Source: Streptomyces diacarni
GTDB lineage: Bacteria; Actinomycetota; Actinomycetes; Streptomycetales; Streptomycetaceae
DNA length: 64,000 bases
Assembly (NCBI RefSeq): GCF_003323715.1
Contig: NZ_QOIN01000043.1
Coordinates: forward strand, 186,001-250,000
Reading direction: 5' to 3'
The notes under the pieces were generated by a model. It had not been told where the DNA came from. It searched no databases and saw only the letters and a program-made list of their open reading frames with translations. Position numbers and translations under genes: made by a program. How positions within the stretch are numbered: position 1 is the stretch's first letter; each line of letters begins with the position of its first letter. Shown here in pieces: positions 1-9,283 of the stretch.

Positions 1-194
1 CTCTTCCCGCACGCGACCGGATGACGGGACGGGCCGGCGCGCGTGCGCCGGCCCACCGCTCCCCCACCCGTCGGCACTCCATCGGCGCCCCTTCGCAACC
101 CCGTCGGCCGGACCGGACCCGGGCAGGCCGCGCGGCCGTGGGCGGGTGAGATGCTGGCCCTACTCAGAGGCGAGCGATCACGAAGGAGTCCCGG

Positions 195-1652
195 GTGTCC
201 TTGCTCTTCCCCGCGCTGCACGCGGCGTCCTCACACACGGCGCTGCGCTTCGGCGAGCGAGCGCTCAGCTACCGGCAGCTCTCCGCCGCGGCGAGCGGCC
301 TGGCGGTCCGCCTGGAGCCCGGCGCCCCGGTGGCCGTCTGGGCGACGCCCAGTATGGAGACGGCCGTCGCGGTGGTCGCCGGGCTGCTCGCCGGAGTGCC
401 CGTCGTACCGGTGAACCCCAGGAGCGGCGAGAGCGAGCTGACGCACATCGTCACCGACAGCGCCCCGGGAATGGTGCTGGCCGAACCCGGAGCGGAGCTG
501 CCGGATCCGCTCGGATCGCTGTTGCGCACCGATGTCGACCTGGGCGAGGAGGCGGTGGCGGCCAGCCCGATCCCGCCCACCGAGCCCAACGCGGAAGCGG
601 CCGCGCTCATCGTCTACACCTCCGGCACGACCGGCCCGCCCAAGGGCGTCGTGCTCTCCCGGCGCGCGCTGGCCAGCACCCTGGACGCGCTGGAGGAGGC
701 CTGGGAATGGACGGCGGACGACGTGCTGGTGCACGGTCTGCCGCTGTTCCACGTGCACGGTCTGATCCTCGGCGTACTCGGTCCGCTGCGCCGTGGCGGC
801 ACCCTGCGCCACCTGGGGCGCTTCACCACCGAAGGAGTGGCTCGGGAGTTGGCCGGCGGCGGCACGATGCTGTTCGGTGTGCCGACGATGTACCACCGTC
901 TCGCCGACGCCTGCGCGAGCGACACCGACCTGGTGCGGGCACTGGCAGGGGCGCGGCTGCTGGTGTCCGGGTCCGCCGCCCTGCCACTGCACGACCACGA
1001 GAGGCTGACGGCCGCCACAGGACAGCGGGTGATCGAGCGCTACGGGATGACCGAGACGCTGATGAACACCAGCGTGCGGCCCGGCGGCACCTCCCGGCCC
1101 GGCACCGTCGGCCTCCCCCTTCGCGACGTGGACATCCGCCTCATGGACGACTCGCAGGAGCGCATTCCGGCGGAGGACACCGAGACGGTGGGCGAGCTCC
1201 AGGTCCGTGGCCCGCACCTGTTCACCGAGTACCTGGGCCGTCCGGACGCCACGACGGAGGCCTTCGACGGCGGCTGGTTCCGTACCGGCGACATGGCGAC
1301 CCGGGACGCGGACGGCTCGGTGCGCCTCGTCGGCCGGAAGGCCACCGACCTGATCAAGAGCGGCGGATTCAAGATCGGGGCCGGAGAGATCGAGAACGTG
1401 CTGTTGGGCCACCCCGCCGTCGCAGAGGCCGCCGTCACCGGGGAGCCGGACGACGACCTCGGTGAGCGCATCGTCGCCTGGATCGTCCCGGCCTCGCCGC
1501 AGCAGCCCCCGCACCAGGGCGAGTTGGCAGACCTGGTGGCCGGTCAGCTGGCACCGCACAAGCGTCCCCGGGAGGTCCGCTTCCTGGATGCCCTGCCGCG
1601 CAACGACATGGGCAAAATCCTCAAGAGGGAGCTGCCGGGACAGCAGGGCTGA
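195..1652 (+). CDS. matB: Malonyl-CoA synthetase (malonate-CoA ligase)
   Basis: A 485-residue cytoplasmic ANL-superfamily adenylate-forming enzyme. It should activate malonate (possibly methylmalonate) to its CoA thioester, feeding fatty-acid or polyketide synthesis. The P-loop-like motif YTSGTTGPPKG is at about residues 141-151, the RYGMTE motif lies near 280, the hinge region contains GRKATDLIKSGG, and the catalytic lysine sits in the C-terminal NDMGKILK. From memory, length and sequence match Streptomyces coelicolor MatB almost end to end, including the MSxLFPAL start. The GTG start is preceded by GAAGGAG at a suitable distance. It stands alone and converges on the next gene across a hairpin. 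Confidence 0.9.
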   Translation: MSLLFPALHAASSHTALRFGERALSYRQLSAAASGLAVRLEPGAPVAVWATPSMETAVAVVAGLLAGVPVVPVNPRSGESELTHIVTDSAPGMVLAEPGAELPDPLGSLLRTDVDLGEEAVAASPIPPTEPNAEAAALIVYTSGTTGPPKGVVLSRRALASTLDALEEAWEWTADDVLVHGLPLFHVHGLILGVLGPLRRGGTLRHLGRFTTEGVARELAGGGTMLFGVPTMYHRLADACASDTDLVRALAGARLLVSGSAALPLHDHERLTAATGQRVIERYGMTETLMNTSVRPGGTSRPGTVGLPLRDVDIRLMDDSQERIPAEDTETVGELQVRGPHLFTEYLGRPDATTEAFDGGWFRTGDMATRDADGSVRLVGRKATDLIKSGGFKIGAGEIENVLLGHPAVAEAAVTGEPDDDLGERIVAWIVPASPQQPPHQGELADLVAGQLAPHKRPREVRFLDALPRNDMGKILKRELPGQQG

Positions 1653-1660
1653 GGTCCGGC

Positions 1661-1698
1661 GCCGGGCACCTCCCGGGCGGGCCGGACCGGTGCCCGGC
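1661..1698. terminator. Inverted repeat between convergent genes, probable bidirectional terminator
   Basis: GCCGGGCACC at 1661-1670 pairs perfectly with GGTGCCCGGC at 1689-1698. It sits between the stops of matB and the convergent monooxygenase. There is no U-tract, as is common for terminators in high-GC actinomycetes. Confidence 0.6.
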
Positions 1699-1729
1699 CG
1701 CGTGGACGAGGCGTCGCGGCGTCGCGACG

Positions 1730-2800
1730 TCAGCCGGGGCCTGCCGGCAGTCCGGCGGCCTCGGCCAGGCGGCGGTAGGAGTCCAGACGGTCGGCCGGTT
1801 CGTGGGTGTTGAGTGTCAACAGCACCTCGTCGGCGCCCGTCCGCCCGGCGAGCGCGGCCAAGGCGTCCGTCACCTCCGCGGCCGTGCCGCGCAGCTGCGC
1901 CTGCCGTGCCTCCTCGAAAGCGGCACGCTCCTTCGCGCTCATGGTGCGGCTGAGGACCTCACTGGCCGGGAGCAACGGGGCGAAGGTGCCCCGGGTGCGG
2001 GAGACGGCACTCGACCACGCCTCGGGGACCTGGAGGAGCTCCGCCTCCTCGCGGCTCGCCGCGACGGCGGCGTTCACCGCGACGACGACGTACGGGGAAC
2101 GGGCCACACCCTGCGGGCGCTCCCCCGCCCGGCCCGCGCCACCGTACGGGCGGAACGTACGGCGATAGGTCTCCACCGCCTCACGCGTCCGGCTCTCGTC
2201 GCGCGCCGCGCCGATCACCAGCGGCAGACCGTGCTCCGCCGCCACGGCCGCGCCGGAACCGACGGCGAGCACGAACGGCGGCACATGCAGACCCTCGGCG
2301 GGACGTGCGTGCACCGGCCCGGTGCCTTCGAAGTAGTCGAGCAGCTCGGATATCTGCGCGCTGAACCCCTCGGCGGCGTCCTTGCCGACGCGCAGCGCCT
2401 TGCGGACGCCGTCGGTGAAGCCGACCGAGCGCCCCAGTCCCATGTCGATCCGACCCGGAAAGAGTGACTCGAGCACCCCGAACTGTTCCGCCACCACCAA
2501 CGGCTGGTGGTTCGGCAGCATCACACCTCCCGTACCCACCCGGATACGGGAGGTGGCCGAGGCCACGGCGGCCGCCAGGACGGACGGCGCCGAGCCCGCG
2601 ATGCCCGGGACCGCGTGGTGCTCGGACACCCAGAAACGCAGGTAGCCCAGCTTCTCCGCCTGCTGCGCGAAGAGCACGGTGTCACGCAGCGCCTGCCCTG
2701 GGTGCTCGCCCGCGCGGACGAGGGAGCGGTCCAGTACGGACAGCGGAACGGGAAACCGACGCGATGAAGTCACACCTGGTGCAACGCCTGCGAGCGTCAC
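1730..2800 (-). CDS. LLM-class flavin-dependent oxidoreductase
   Basis: A 356-residue bacterial luciferase-like monooxygenase with a TIM-barrel fold that uses reduced flavin. The N-terminal region has FPVPLSVLDRS, then WVSEHHAVPGIAGSAPSVLAA and RIRVGTGGVMLPNHQPLVVAEQF, and a mid-protein GRIDMGLGRSVG. These features mark the single-domain 'MsnO8-like' LLM family. The substrate cannot be inferred. The GTG at 2800 is used because a weak GGGAA precedes it; an in-frame GTG at 2773 is also possible and would begin closer to the conserved fold. It is transcribed in the same direction as the upstream response regulator, 37 nt away. Confidence 0.85.
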   Translation of the reverse strand: MTLAGVAPGVTSSRRFPVPLSVLDRSLVRAGEHPGQALRDTVLFAQQAEKLGYLRFWVSEHHAVPGIAGSAPSVLAAAVASATSRIRVGTGGVMLPNHQPLVVAEQFGVLESLFPGRIDMGLGRSVGFTDGVRKALRVGKDAAEGFSAQISELLDYFEGTGPVHARPAEGLHVPPFVLAVGSGAAVAAEHGLPLVIGAARDESRTREAVETYRRTFRPYGGAGRAGERPQGVARSPYVVVAVNAAVAASREEAELLQVPEAWSSAVSRTRGTFAPLLPASEVLSRTMSAKERAAFEEARQAQLRGTAAEVTDALAALAGRTGADEVLLTLNTHEPADRLDSYRRLAEAAGLPAGPG

Positions 2801-2837
2801 AGATTCCCGGCCCTGAGGCGAGGCGCGGTCGCCGGCC

Positions 2838-3521
2838 TCACCCGTCGCTCGTTCCGGCCTCCTCCAGCAGTCCGGCGTCGTGGACCAGGAGGGCCACCTG
2901 GACCCGGTTGTTGAGGTCGAGTTTGGTCAGGATGCGGGACACGTGTGTCTTGACCGTCGGCACGCTCATGTAGAGCGACTCCGCGATCTCTGCGTTCGCC
3001 TGCCCGCGTCCGACACCGAGGGCGACCTCGCTCTCCCGCTCCCCGAGCACGCCAAGAGCCTCGCGGGCGCGGGCGCGGCGGCTCTCGTACCCGGCGGGGG
3101 TGACGTGCTGGATGAGTTGCCGGGTGACGACGGGCGAGAGCACCGGCTCCCCCGAGGCCACCTTCCGTACGGCGGCGAGGATCTCGGCCGGAGGGGTGTC
3201 CTTGAGCAGGAAACCCGCGGCACCGGCTCGCAGCGCGCGCAGCACCTGGGCGTCGGCGTGGAAGGTGGTGAGCACAACCACCTCGGGTGCCCGGCTCCCG
3301 CGGCGGAGCGTCTCGGTGGCCGTGAGACCGTCCACGGTCGGCATCCGGATGTCCATCAGGACGACGTGCGGACGATGCTCCTCGACGAGCCCGAGCACCT
3401 GGCCGCCGTCCGCGGCCTCCCCCACGATCTCGATGTCGGGGCTGCCCCCGAGCATCAGCCGGAGTCCGGCCCGCACGAGGGCGTCGTCGTCGACGAGGAG
3501 CACGCGGATGGTCATGGTCAT
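2838..3521 (-). CDS. NarL/FixJ-type response regulator, no adjacent kinase
   Basis: A 227-residue two-domain DNA-binding response regulator. The receiver domain has acidic residues VDDD near 10-13, the phospho-acceptor Asp in VVLMDIRMP at about 57, and a conserved lysine in LLKDTPP. A LuxR-type helix-turn-helix follows (LGERESEVALGVGRGQANAEIAESLYMSVPTVKTHVSRIL). The helix-turn-helix usually reads 'LTxRE', so the motif is slightly degenerate at its start. ATG at 3521 or 3515 gives the standard start; a longer reading adds 25 residues unrelated to the family. No histidine kinase lies on either side, so it is an orphan here. Confidence 0.88.
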   Translation of the reverse strand: MTMTIRVLLVDDDALVRAGLRLMLGGSPDIEIVGEAADGGQVLGLVEEHRPHVVLMDIRMPTVDGLTATETLRRGSRAPEVVVLTTFHADAQVLRALRAGAAGFLLKDTPPAEILAAVRKVASGEPVLSPVVTRQLIQHVTPAGYESRRARAREALGVLGERESEVALGVGRGQANAEIAESLYMSVPTVKTHVSRILTKLDLNNRVQVALLVHDAGLLEEAGTSDG

Positions 3522-3592
3522 ACCGTAGTCACCCGAAGGAGTGCTCCCGCCCGCGCCCGCGGGTGGGAGAGGCCTCGCGGCGCTCCTTCCTC

Positions 3593-4798
3593 TCACGCCG
3601 TGGCCGGGGTGACGGGCGCGTCCCAGTCGATGCGGTAGCCCAGCAGCCAGTCGCTGCCCGAGTCCTCCCGCCGAGGCCTCCCCTCCTGCCGCGCCGCAGG
3701 ACGGGGCACGACCCTGTCGTTGAGACGTGCGCTGCGCGCGACGACGGCCTCCACACGCTCACGGCGAAGCGACTCGAAACGAGCGAAGGCCTCCGCCACC
3801 GTGGGCAGGTCCCTCAGGCACTTGGCCAGCACCACGCTGTCCTCGATCGCCATGGACGCGCCCTGAGCGGCGTTGGGCGCTGCCGCGTGCGCCGCGTCAC
3901 CGATCAGCACCATGGAATGTCGCGACCAGACGGGTGTACGGGACAGGTCGTAGGCGTTGGTGGCGACGGTGCCCTCCGCGCTGGCCCGCACGATGTCGGC
4001 CGCGGGTGAGGCGTCGGCGGCGAAGAGACTGTGGACGTGGTCGCGCCAGCGCGCGTCCTGCCGGGGCTGTGCGGTGGACAGCTGCTCCCGGTCGAGCGCG
4101 CCCCCTGGAGTGTTGGCGAACCACCACACCTCCCCGCCGGGAGCCATGGTGCAGCCGAGAAAGGCGCGCTTGCCCTGGATCATCCGGTAGGTACCGGGCG
4201 CCGGGGCCGCCTCCGGTGCGACGCGCGGGGCGTACCCGCACACGGTGATCTGCCCCGTGTGGCGGGGCGCCGGCGCGTGCGGATCGATCAGGGTGCGGGT
4301 CACCGAGTGGAGCCCGTCGGCCCCCACGAGCAGGTCTCCCTCGGCACGGGTGCCGTCGGCGAAGTGGGCGCTCACGCGCCCGTCGGAGGCGGTGTCCGCG
4401 GTCACGAGCCGCTTGCCGTGTTCGATGGTCACGCCACGGCGCGCCGCCTCGTCGTGCAGTGCGCGGTAGAGCGTCGCACGCCGCAGAGTACGTGGGCCGA
4501 GCACGCCCGCACCGCCCGCCGCACCACCGCCGGAGACCGGACGTTCTCCCATGCTGTCGCCCGTATGCGCCATCATCTCCACGCGTTCGGCGGGGAACGA
4601 GACCCCGAGTACGGCCTGGTGGGCGCCGATGGTGCGGAGCGCTTCGAGACCGTTGTGGAACAGCACGAGGAAGGCACCCGCGTCATCGGCGCCGGCCGGG
4701 TACGCCTCGTAGACGGTGGAGCTGATCCCGGCCTTGTCCAGCGACAGCGCCGTGGTGGCTCCCGCGATACCGCCGCCGATGATGAGCGCGTGCGTCAT
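3593..4798 (-). CDS. FAD-dependent monooxygenase (PHBH fold)
   Basis: A 401-residue flavoprotein of the aromatic hydroxylase family, expected to use NAD(P)H and O2 to hydroxylate an aromatic or conjugated substrate. The Rossmann FAD motif GGGIAGATTALSLDKAG is at the N terminus. The second FAD site VLIGDAAHAAAPNAAQGASMAIED lies around residue 280-300. The ATG at 4798 follows a near-perfect ACAGGAGGTGCC ribosome site, which excludes the longer in-frame start. It lies 71 nt upstream of the response regulator on the same strand and diverges from the membrane protein gene. Confidence 0.9.
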   Translation of the reverse strand: MTHALIIGGGIAGATTALSLDKAGISSTVYEAYPAGADDAGAFLVLFHNGLEALRTIGAHQAVLGVSFPAERVEMMAHTGDSMGERPVSGGGAAGGAGVLGPRTLRRATLYRALHDEAARRGVTIEHGKRLVTADTASDGRVSAHFADGTRAEGDLLVGADGLHSVTRTLIDPHAPAPRHTGQITVCGYAPRVAPEAAPAPGTYRMIQGKRAFLGCTMAPGGEVWWFANTPGGALDREQLSTAQPRQDARWRDHVHSLFAADASPAADIVRASAEGTVATNAYDLSRTPVWSRHSMVLIGDAAHAAAPNAAQGASMAIEDSVVLAKCLRDLPTVAEAFARFESLRRERVEAVVARSARLNDRVVPRPAARQEGRPRREDSGSDWLLGYRIDWDAPVTPATA

Positions 4799-5046
4799 GG
4801 CACCTCCTGTTTCGTACCCGGGTCTTCGTACCCGCTGCTGCACCGGGGCCTGGGCCCGGCCCGTGCACCGTCTCCGGTTCGGCCCGTGCGTCAGTTCCCG
4901 CGCAGTCGGTTCTTGCGGCCTGCTCCCTCCTTACGGACCCCGCACGAGGGTCGTGAGGTTGCGTGCCGCATCCACGGACTTCCCACCGGCCCCGTCGGCC
5001 CCGCTCGGCAGAGACCAGGCGTGGGGGTGCGGCACGGGTGGTACTC

Positions 5047-6498
5047 ATGGCCGCCATGGAGTGGTTCACGCCGTGGTTTTCCGCGTCCGGATACGAGCTG
5101 AGCCGGCTGGTCCTCCAGCGTGCCCTGGCTGCCGTGTACCTCGTCGCCTTCTTCTCGGCGGCCATGCAGTTCCGCGCGCTGCTGGGTGAGAACGGGCTGC
5201 TGCCCGCCGCCGCCTTCGTGCGACGCGTGCCCTTCCGGGCGGCGCCGAGTCTCTTCCACTGGCGGTGCGACGACCGGGTCACGGTCGCGTGTGCGTGGGC
5301 CGGTGTCGCCCTCGCCGCCGCCGTGGTGGCGGGGGCCGCGGACGCGGTGCCCCTGTGGGCGTCGGTGGTCATGTGGGCACTGCTGTGGGGCTTGTATCTC
5401 TCGTTCGTCAACGTGGGTCAGATCTTCTACGGGTTCGGCTGGGAGTCGCTGCTGCTGGAAGCGGGCTTCCTGGCGATCTTCCTGGGCAACGCACGGACCG
5501 CGCCACCGGTGTTGACGCTGTGGCTGATGCGATGGCTGCTCTTCCGTGTGGAGTTCGGGGCAGGACTGATCAAATGGCGTGGCGACCCGTGTTGGCGCGA
5601 CCTGACCTGCCTGTACTACCACCACGAGACCCAGCCCATGCCCTCCCCGCTGAGCTGGTACTTCCATCACCTCTCCCCGCGGTTGCACCGGATCGAGGTA
5701 GGCGCCAACCACGTGGCCCAGCTCGTCGTCCCCTTCGGGCTCTTCTTTCCGCAGCCGGTCGCCAGTGTCGCCGCGGGCCTGATCATCCTCACGCAGCTCT
5801 GGCTCGTCCTCTCGGGCAACTTCTCCTGGCTGAACTGGCTCACTATCGTCCTGGCCTTCTCCGCCGTCGACATGTCCGCCCTCAGCGGCACCCCCTCCTA
5901 CGGAGCGGCCCCGCTGTGGTTCGCGGTCGTGGTGTGCGTGGCGGCGCTGCTGATCGTGGTGCTCAGCTACTGGCCCGCCCGGAACCTGGTGAGCCGGACG
6001 CAGCAGATGAACCGGTCGTTCAACGCCCTGCACCTGGTCAACACGTACGGGGCCTTCGGCAGCGTCACCCGTGTACGCCAGGAGATCGTGCTGGAGGGCA
6101 CCGACGACGAGCGGCTCACCGCCGACACGGCATGGCGGGAGTACGAGTTCAAGGGCAAGCCGGGCAACGTACGCCGCCTGCCGCGTCAGTTCGCCCCGTA
6201 CCACCTTCGCCTCGACTGGCAGATGTGGTTCGCCGCGCTCTCCCCCGCCTACACCAGGGGCTGGTTCGAGCCGCTGGTGGAGCGTCTGCTGGTCAACGAC
6301 CGCCCGACCCTCCGGCTGCTGCTTACCAACCCGTTCCCCGAGCAGCCGCCCACGCACGTGCGGGCTCTGCTGTACCGCTACCGCTTCACGACGCGTGAGG
6401 AGCGACGGGAGACCGGCGCGTGGTGGCACCGCACCTTCGTGCGCGAGTTCCTGCCGCCCGTCCACGTCTCAGGGGAACAAGGAAACCGCACATCGTAG
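5047..6498 (+). CDS. Lipase maturation factor (LMF1/LMF2-like) family membrane protein
   Basis: A 483-residue integral membrane protein of the lipase-maturation-factor family, with about eight hydrophobic helices in the first 330 residues. Typical family blocks are FYGFGWESLLLEAGFLAIFLG, LWLMRWLLFRVEFGAGLIKWRGDPCWRDLTCLYYHHETQPMPSPLSWYFHHLP-like, and the C-terminal soluble part containing EYEFKGKPGNV and FAPYHLRLDWQMWFAAL. In animals these proteins help lipases fold; the role in actinomycetes is not established. ATG codons at 5047 and 5056 are both plausible, and longer starts add a disordered Arg-rich tail. It is divergent from the FAD monooxygenase. Confidence 0.87.
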   Translation: MAAMEWFTPWFSASGYELSRLVLQRALAAVYLVAFFSAAMQFRALLGENGLLPAAAFVRRVPFRAAPSLFHWRCDDRVTVACAWAGVALAAAVVAGAADAVPLWASVVMWALLWGLYLSFVNVGQIFYGFGWESLLLEAGFLAIFLGNARTAPPVLTLWLMRWLLFRVEFGAGLIKWRGDPCWRDLTCLYYHHETQPMPSPLSWYFHHLSPRLHRIEVGANHVAQLVVPFGLFFPQPVASVAAGLIILTQLWLVLSGNFSWLNWLTIVLAFSAVDMSALSGTPSYGAAPLWFAVVVCVAALLIVVLSYWPARNLVSRTQQMNRSFNALHLVNTYGAFGSVTRVRQEIVLEGTDDERLTADTAWREYEFKGKPGNVRRLPRQFAPYHLRLDWQMWFAALSPAYTRGWFEPLVERLLVNDRPTLRLLLTNPFPEQPPTHVRALLYRYRFTTREERRETGAWWHRTFVREFLPPVHVSGEQGNRTS

Positions 6499-6602
6499 AC
6501 ACCCCCGCATGGCCTCACCAGTCACCCTGGCATGGCCTCCATGTCCCTCACCTACAGCGGTCGATCCGGGACGATCAGGGCTTCACCATCGCCGGCACGG
6601 AC

Positions 6603-6626
6603 ACCGGCACCGGCACCGGCACCGGC
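6603..6626. repeat. Four perfect tandem copies of ACCGGC
   Basis: The hexamer is repeated four times in the spacer between two convergent genes. It could be slippage-prone. No coding role was seen. Confidence 0.8.
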
Positions 6627-6661
6627 ATGCGAACACCGGAGCCCGCGCCGGCCGGTGACGG

Positions 6662-8017
6662 TCAGGGCGCCGGCACCCGGGCCACCTCCGGCGAGGAGGA
6701 CTCCAACGGCACCGACCACGAGCGCACCAGCCCCAGTTGTGCCGCCTGGCGGGGCAGCACCGCGTCCAGCGCCCAGTCCGCCAGCACACGGATCCGGTTC
6801 CCCGGCATGGACGCCAGGTGGTAGCCGCGCGTCACAAGGTTGGCGAGGGGGCCCGAAAGGGGCACGCGCAGCGGATTCGCCGCCGCCTGGACCCCGCCCA
6901 GATCCACCATGAACCCGAGGTCATGGTGCTTGTACGGCCGGGAAGCGCCGTGACCGAACGAAGCAGCCAGGTTACGTCCCGCTGTCTTCCCCTGCCGCAC
7001 GGCGTGCTGTGCCGTCATCGGCGTGATCTCTCCCGGCCTGGTCAGGTCGGGCACCGCGGCGGCGTCGCCGCACGCCATGACCTCCGGGTGGCCGGGCACA
7101 CGGAGGTACTCGTCGACCACGAGCCGACCCTGTTGCGTCTCCAGACCCAGGTCCTGTACGAGCGGATCGGGGCGGACGCCCACGCACCAGATGAGGGAAC
7201 GGGTCGGCACGAACTCGCCGTCGTCCAGCAGCACGCCCTCGCTGGTGGCTTCCTTGACGGACGTGCCCGCCCTGACATCGACACCCCGTTTGCGCAGCAC
7301 CCTGTCCGCGGTGTCGGAGAGCCGCTGGTCCAGCTCGGGCAGGATGCGCGGGGCGATGTCCAAGAGCATCCAGCGCGACCGTCCGGTGTCCTTTCCCCCG
7401 CGACGGCGGTCCGCGGAAGGCTCGTCCCCGGGCGACCCGTTGCGGCTGTGCTGCCGGGCCAGCGAGTCCGTGAACGTCTTGCCGTGCGCCGCGACCTCCG
7501 TGCCGGTGTAGCCGGCCCCGACGACCACGAACGTACGGCGGGCTTCCGCCTCCCGCTCATCGTCCGCCGCGGCGGCCAACGCGATCTGACGGTTGACGTG
7601 ATCGCGCAGGTAGAGGGCTTCCGGCATGCCGCGGAAACCGTGTGCGTGCTCGGCGACACCGGGGATCGGCAGCAGCTTGTTGACGCTGCCGACGGTCAGC
7701 AGCAACCGGTCGTAGTCCAGCTGCGACGAACGGCCCTCGGGGTCGACGTACCGAAGACGGCGTTGGCCGAAGTCGATGTCGTCCACCTCGCCGAGGACGA
7801 GCCGTACTCGGGGCAGCGTCCCGGCGAGCGAGACGGACACCCGGCGCGGCTCCAGCATGCCGGAGGCGACCTCGGGCAGCAGTGGCATGTAGAGGAAGTA
7901 GTCGTTGGGGTTCACCAGCACGATCTCCACCGCGCCACGAAGCGTGCGCGAGAGGGTGCGCGCCGCCTGGTACCCGGCGAATCCAGCTCCGACGATCACA
8001 ATGCGGGACCGGCTCAC
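6662..8017 (-). CDS. Type II NADH dehydrogenase-like FAD oxidoreductase
   Basis: A 451-residue pyridine nucleotide-disulphide-type flavoprotein resembling NDH-2. It is expected to move electrons from NADH to quinone at the inner face of the membrane. The N-terminal FAD site is IVIVGAGFAGYQAARTL. The NADH site is FVVVGAGYTGTEVAAHG. The third FAD motif is VPGHPEVMACGDAAAV. A Ser/Arg/Lys-rich insert (about residues 215-240) extends the usual NADH-domain loop. The GTG start at 8017 is fixed by GGAGG eight bases upstream; 157 further in-frame codons upstream are low-complexity and not conserved. Confidence 0.88.
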   Translation of the reverse strand: MSRSRIVIVGAGFAGYQAARTLSRTLRGAVEIVLVNPNDYFLYMPLLPEVASGMLEPRRVSVSLAGTLPRVRLVLGEVDDIDFGQRRLRYVDPEGRSSQLDYDRLLLTVGSVNKLLPIPGVAEHAHGFRGMPEALYLRDHVNRQIALAAAADDEREAEARRTFVVVGAGYTGTEVAAHGKTFTDSLARQHSRNGSPGDEPSADRRRGGKDTGRSRWMLLDIAPRILPELDQRLSDTADRVLRKRGVDVRAGTSVKEATSEGVLLDDGEFVPTRSLIWCVGVRPDPLVQDLGLETQQGRLVVDEYLRVPGHPEVMACGDAAAVPDLTRPGEITPMTAQHAVRQGKTAGRNLAASFGHGASRPYKHHDLGFMVDLGGVQAAANPLRVPLSGPLANLVTRGYHLASMPGNRIRVLADWALDAVLPRQAAQLGLVRSWSVPLESSSPEVARVPAP

Positions 8018-8445
8018 AGCCGAGACCTCCTCCCCTGGAGCGAGGCCGGTGCCTTCCGGCGGCTCCGGCCGTCTGTCGCAGACCAGCCGGGGTTCCCCCC
8101 GCAGCCTCGGCGAAACCCCGCCGCGACTCCCGTCGGCCCCGTTGTCGTCCGGCTGCCCGGCCCTCGTTCGTGAGTTCGACTCTCCGACGTGCTGTCGCGT
8201 GCTGGCGTGGCGTCGAGCTGTCGAGCTGTCGCCCGTCCAGTCGTCCGCCAGCCACCAGGCGGGGTGACCGGACAGCCAGGCGGCCGGGCCGTTCGATCTT
8301 GTCCGCCCCGGGTCCGGACGGGGAGCCGGCCGGTGGTCCCGCTCCCGGTCCCGGGCCGGAGGGGGTGGCGGCGAGCACCCCCTGAAGTGCTGTATTGTTC
8401 TTTGTGCGCGAGCGGAGAGGGGAAAGCCCCGAACCGAGCGAGCAC
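8018..8445. other. Intergenic region between the dehydrogenase and tRNA-Pro
   Basis: 428 nt with no recognisable gene. It must hold the divergent promoters of the dehydrogenase and the tRNA. Just before the tRNA the sequence becomes AT-richer (around 8385-8405), a plausible tRNA promoter region, but I cannot assign -35/-10 boxes confidently. Confidence 0.6.
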
Positions 8446-8522
<77 letters not shown>

Positions 8523-8548
8523 GCGTTTTCGCAGGTCACATAGGTCAC

Positions 8549-8575
8549 TCCCGCCGTAAGGCGGGGTGGCTTTTC
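8549..8575 (+). terminator. Rho-independent terminator after tRNA-Pro
   Basis: The stem CCCGCC/GGCGGG closes a GTAA tetraloop and is followed within a few bases by TTTTCTTT. This is one of the few U-rich terminators in the window. Confidence 0.85.
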
Positions 8576-8869
8576 TTTGCGTTCCGGGGTGGTGGTCGCA
8601 TGGTGGTCGCAGTTCCTCCGTCCCTGGCACGGCTATCGGCTGACTGGTATGCGCTGTCAGGATCGAGGGCGACCTGGTGGAGCGCGGAGGACAGCTCCCG
8701 ATGTCCCTGTGGGAACACATCGAGGGAGCCGAGACCGCAGAAGGCGGGCTCGTCGGCGCACGGTCGGCACGATGCTCGGCCCGCTGCACCGACGGCTCGC
8801 TGAGCACCCCGCCGCTGCGCCCCGTCAGCGTACCGGCGCCGGGGCTGCGACCTGCCGAGAGCCTGTGCC

Positions 8870-9283
8870 CGCTTCGACCGGGTCCTGCGCCATCGGCTGA
8901 ACTGGAAGCACGCCTCGATGGTCGCCGCTCCCGGTCACCACGCTGCGGACCCCGTCTGTGTTTCCACCTCAAGCCCGTCAGCTACGACGCCACCACTCAT
9001 CGAAGCCCTGGGGCAGCTCAGGTGTGCCACCGCGGGGAGCAGGCGGTGCTGATCCGGCGCGGACTGTCCGCCCACTGGGGCCGCGCGATGCGCAGCCGGC
9101 TTCGATCCGGACTGGCTCACCCTTGAGCGATTACCCGCCTACGCACCCGAACTCAACACTGTGGAACGGCTGTGGGCATCGCTCAAAAACGCGAACTCGC
9201 CAACCTTGTCGATGACCACCTCGCCGATGTCGTCGACGCCACCGAACGCGACATCCATCGCATCAGCCGGAAACGATTGACGA
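8870..9283 (+). pseudogene. IS630-family transposase remnant
   Basis: Broken reading frames give IS630-type pieces in order: WKHASM, LCFHLKPVSYD, GEQAVLIRRGLSAHWGRAMRS, then DWLTLERLPAYAPELNTVERLWASLKN and RELANLVDDHLADVVDATERDIHRIS. They lie in at least three different frames, so several frameshifts separate them. The LPAYAPELNTVERLW block carries the last catalytic acidic residue of the DDE domain. No N-terminal helix-turn-helix region or intact inverted repeats were seen. The 3' end is cut by IS1380-type sequence. Confidence 0.75.

Noticed and set aside
4891..6465. A 524-residue minus-strand protein
   Set aside because: It is the complement of the lipase-maturation-factor gene, with His/Gln/Gly-rich low-complexity content and no family match.
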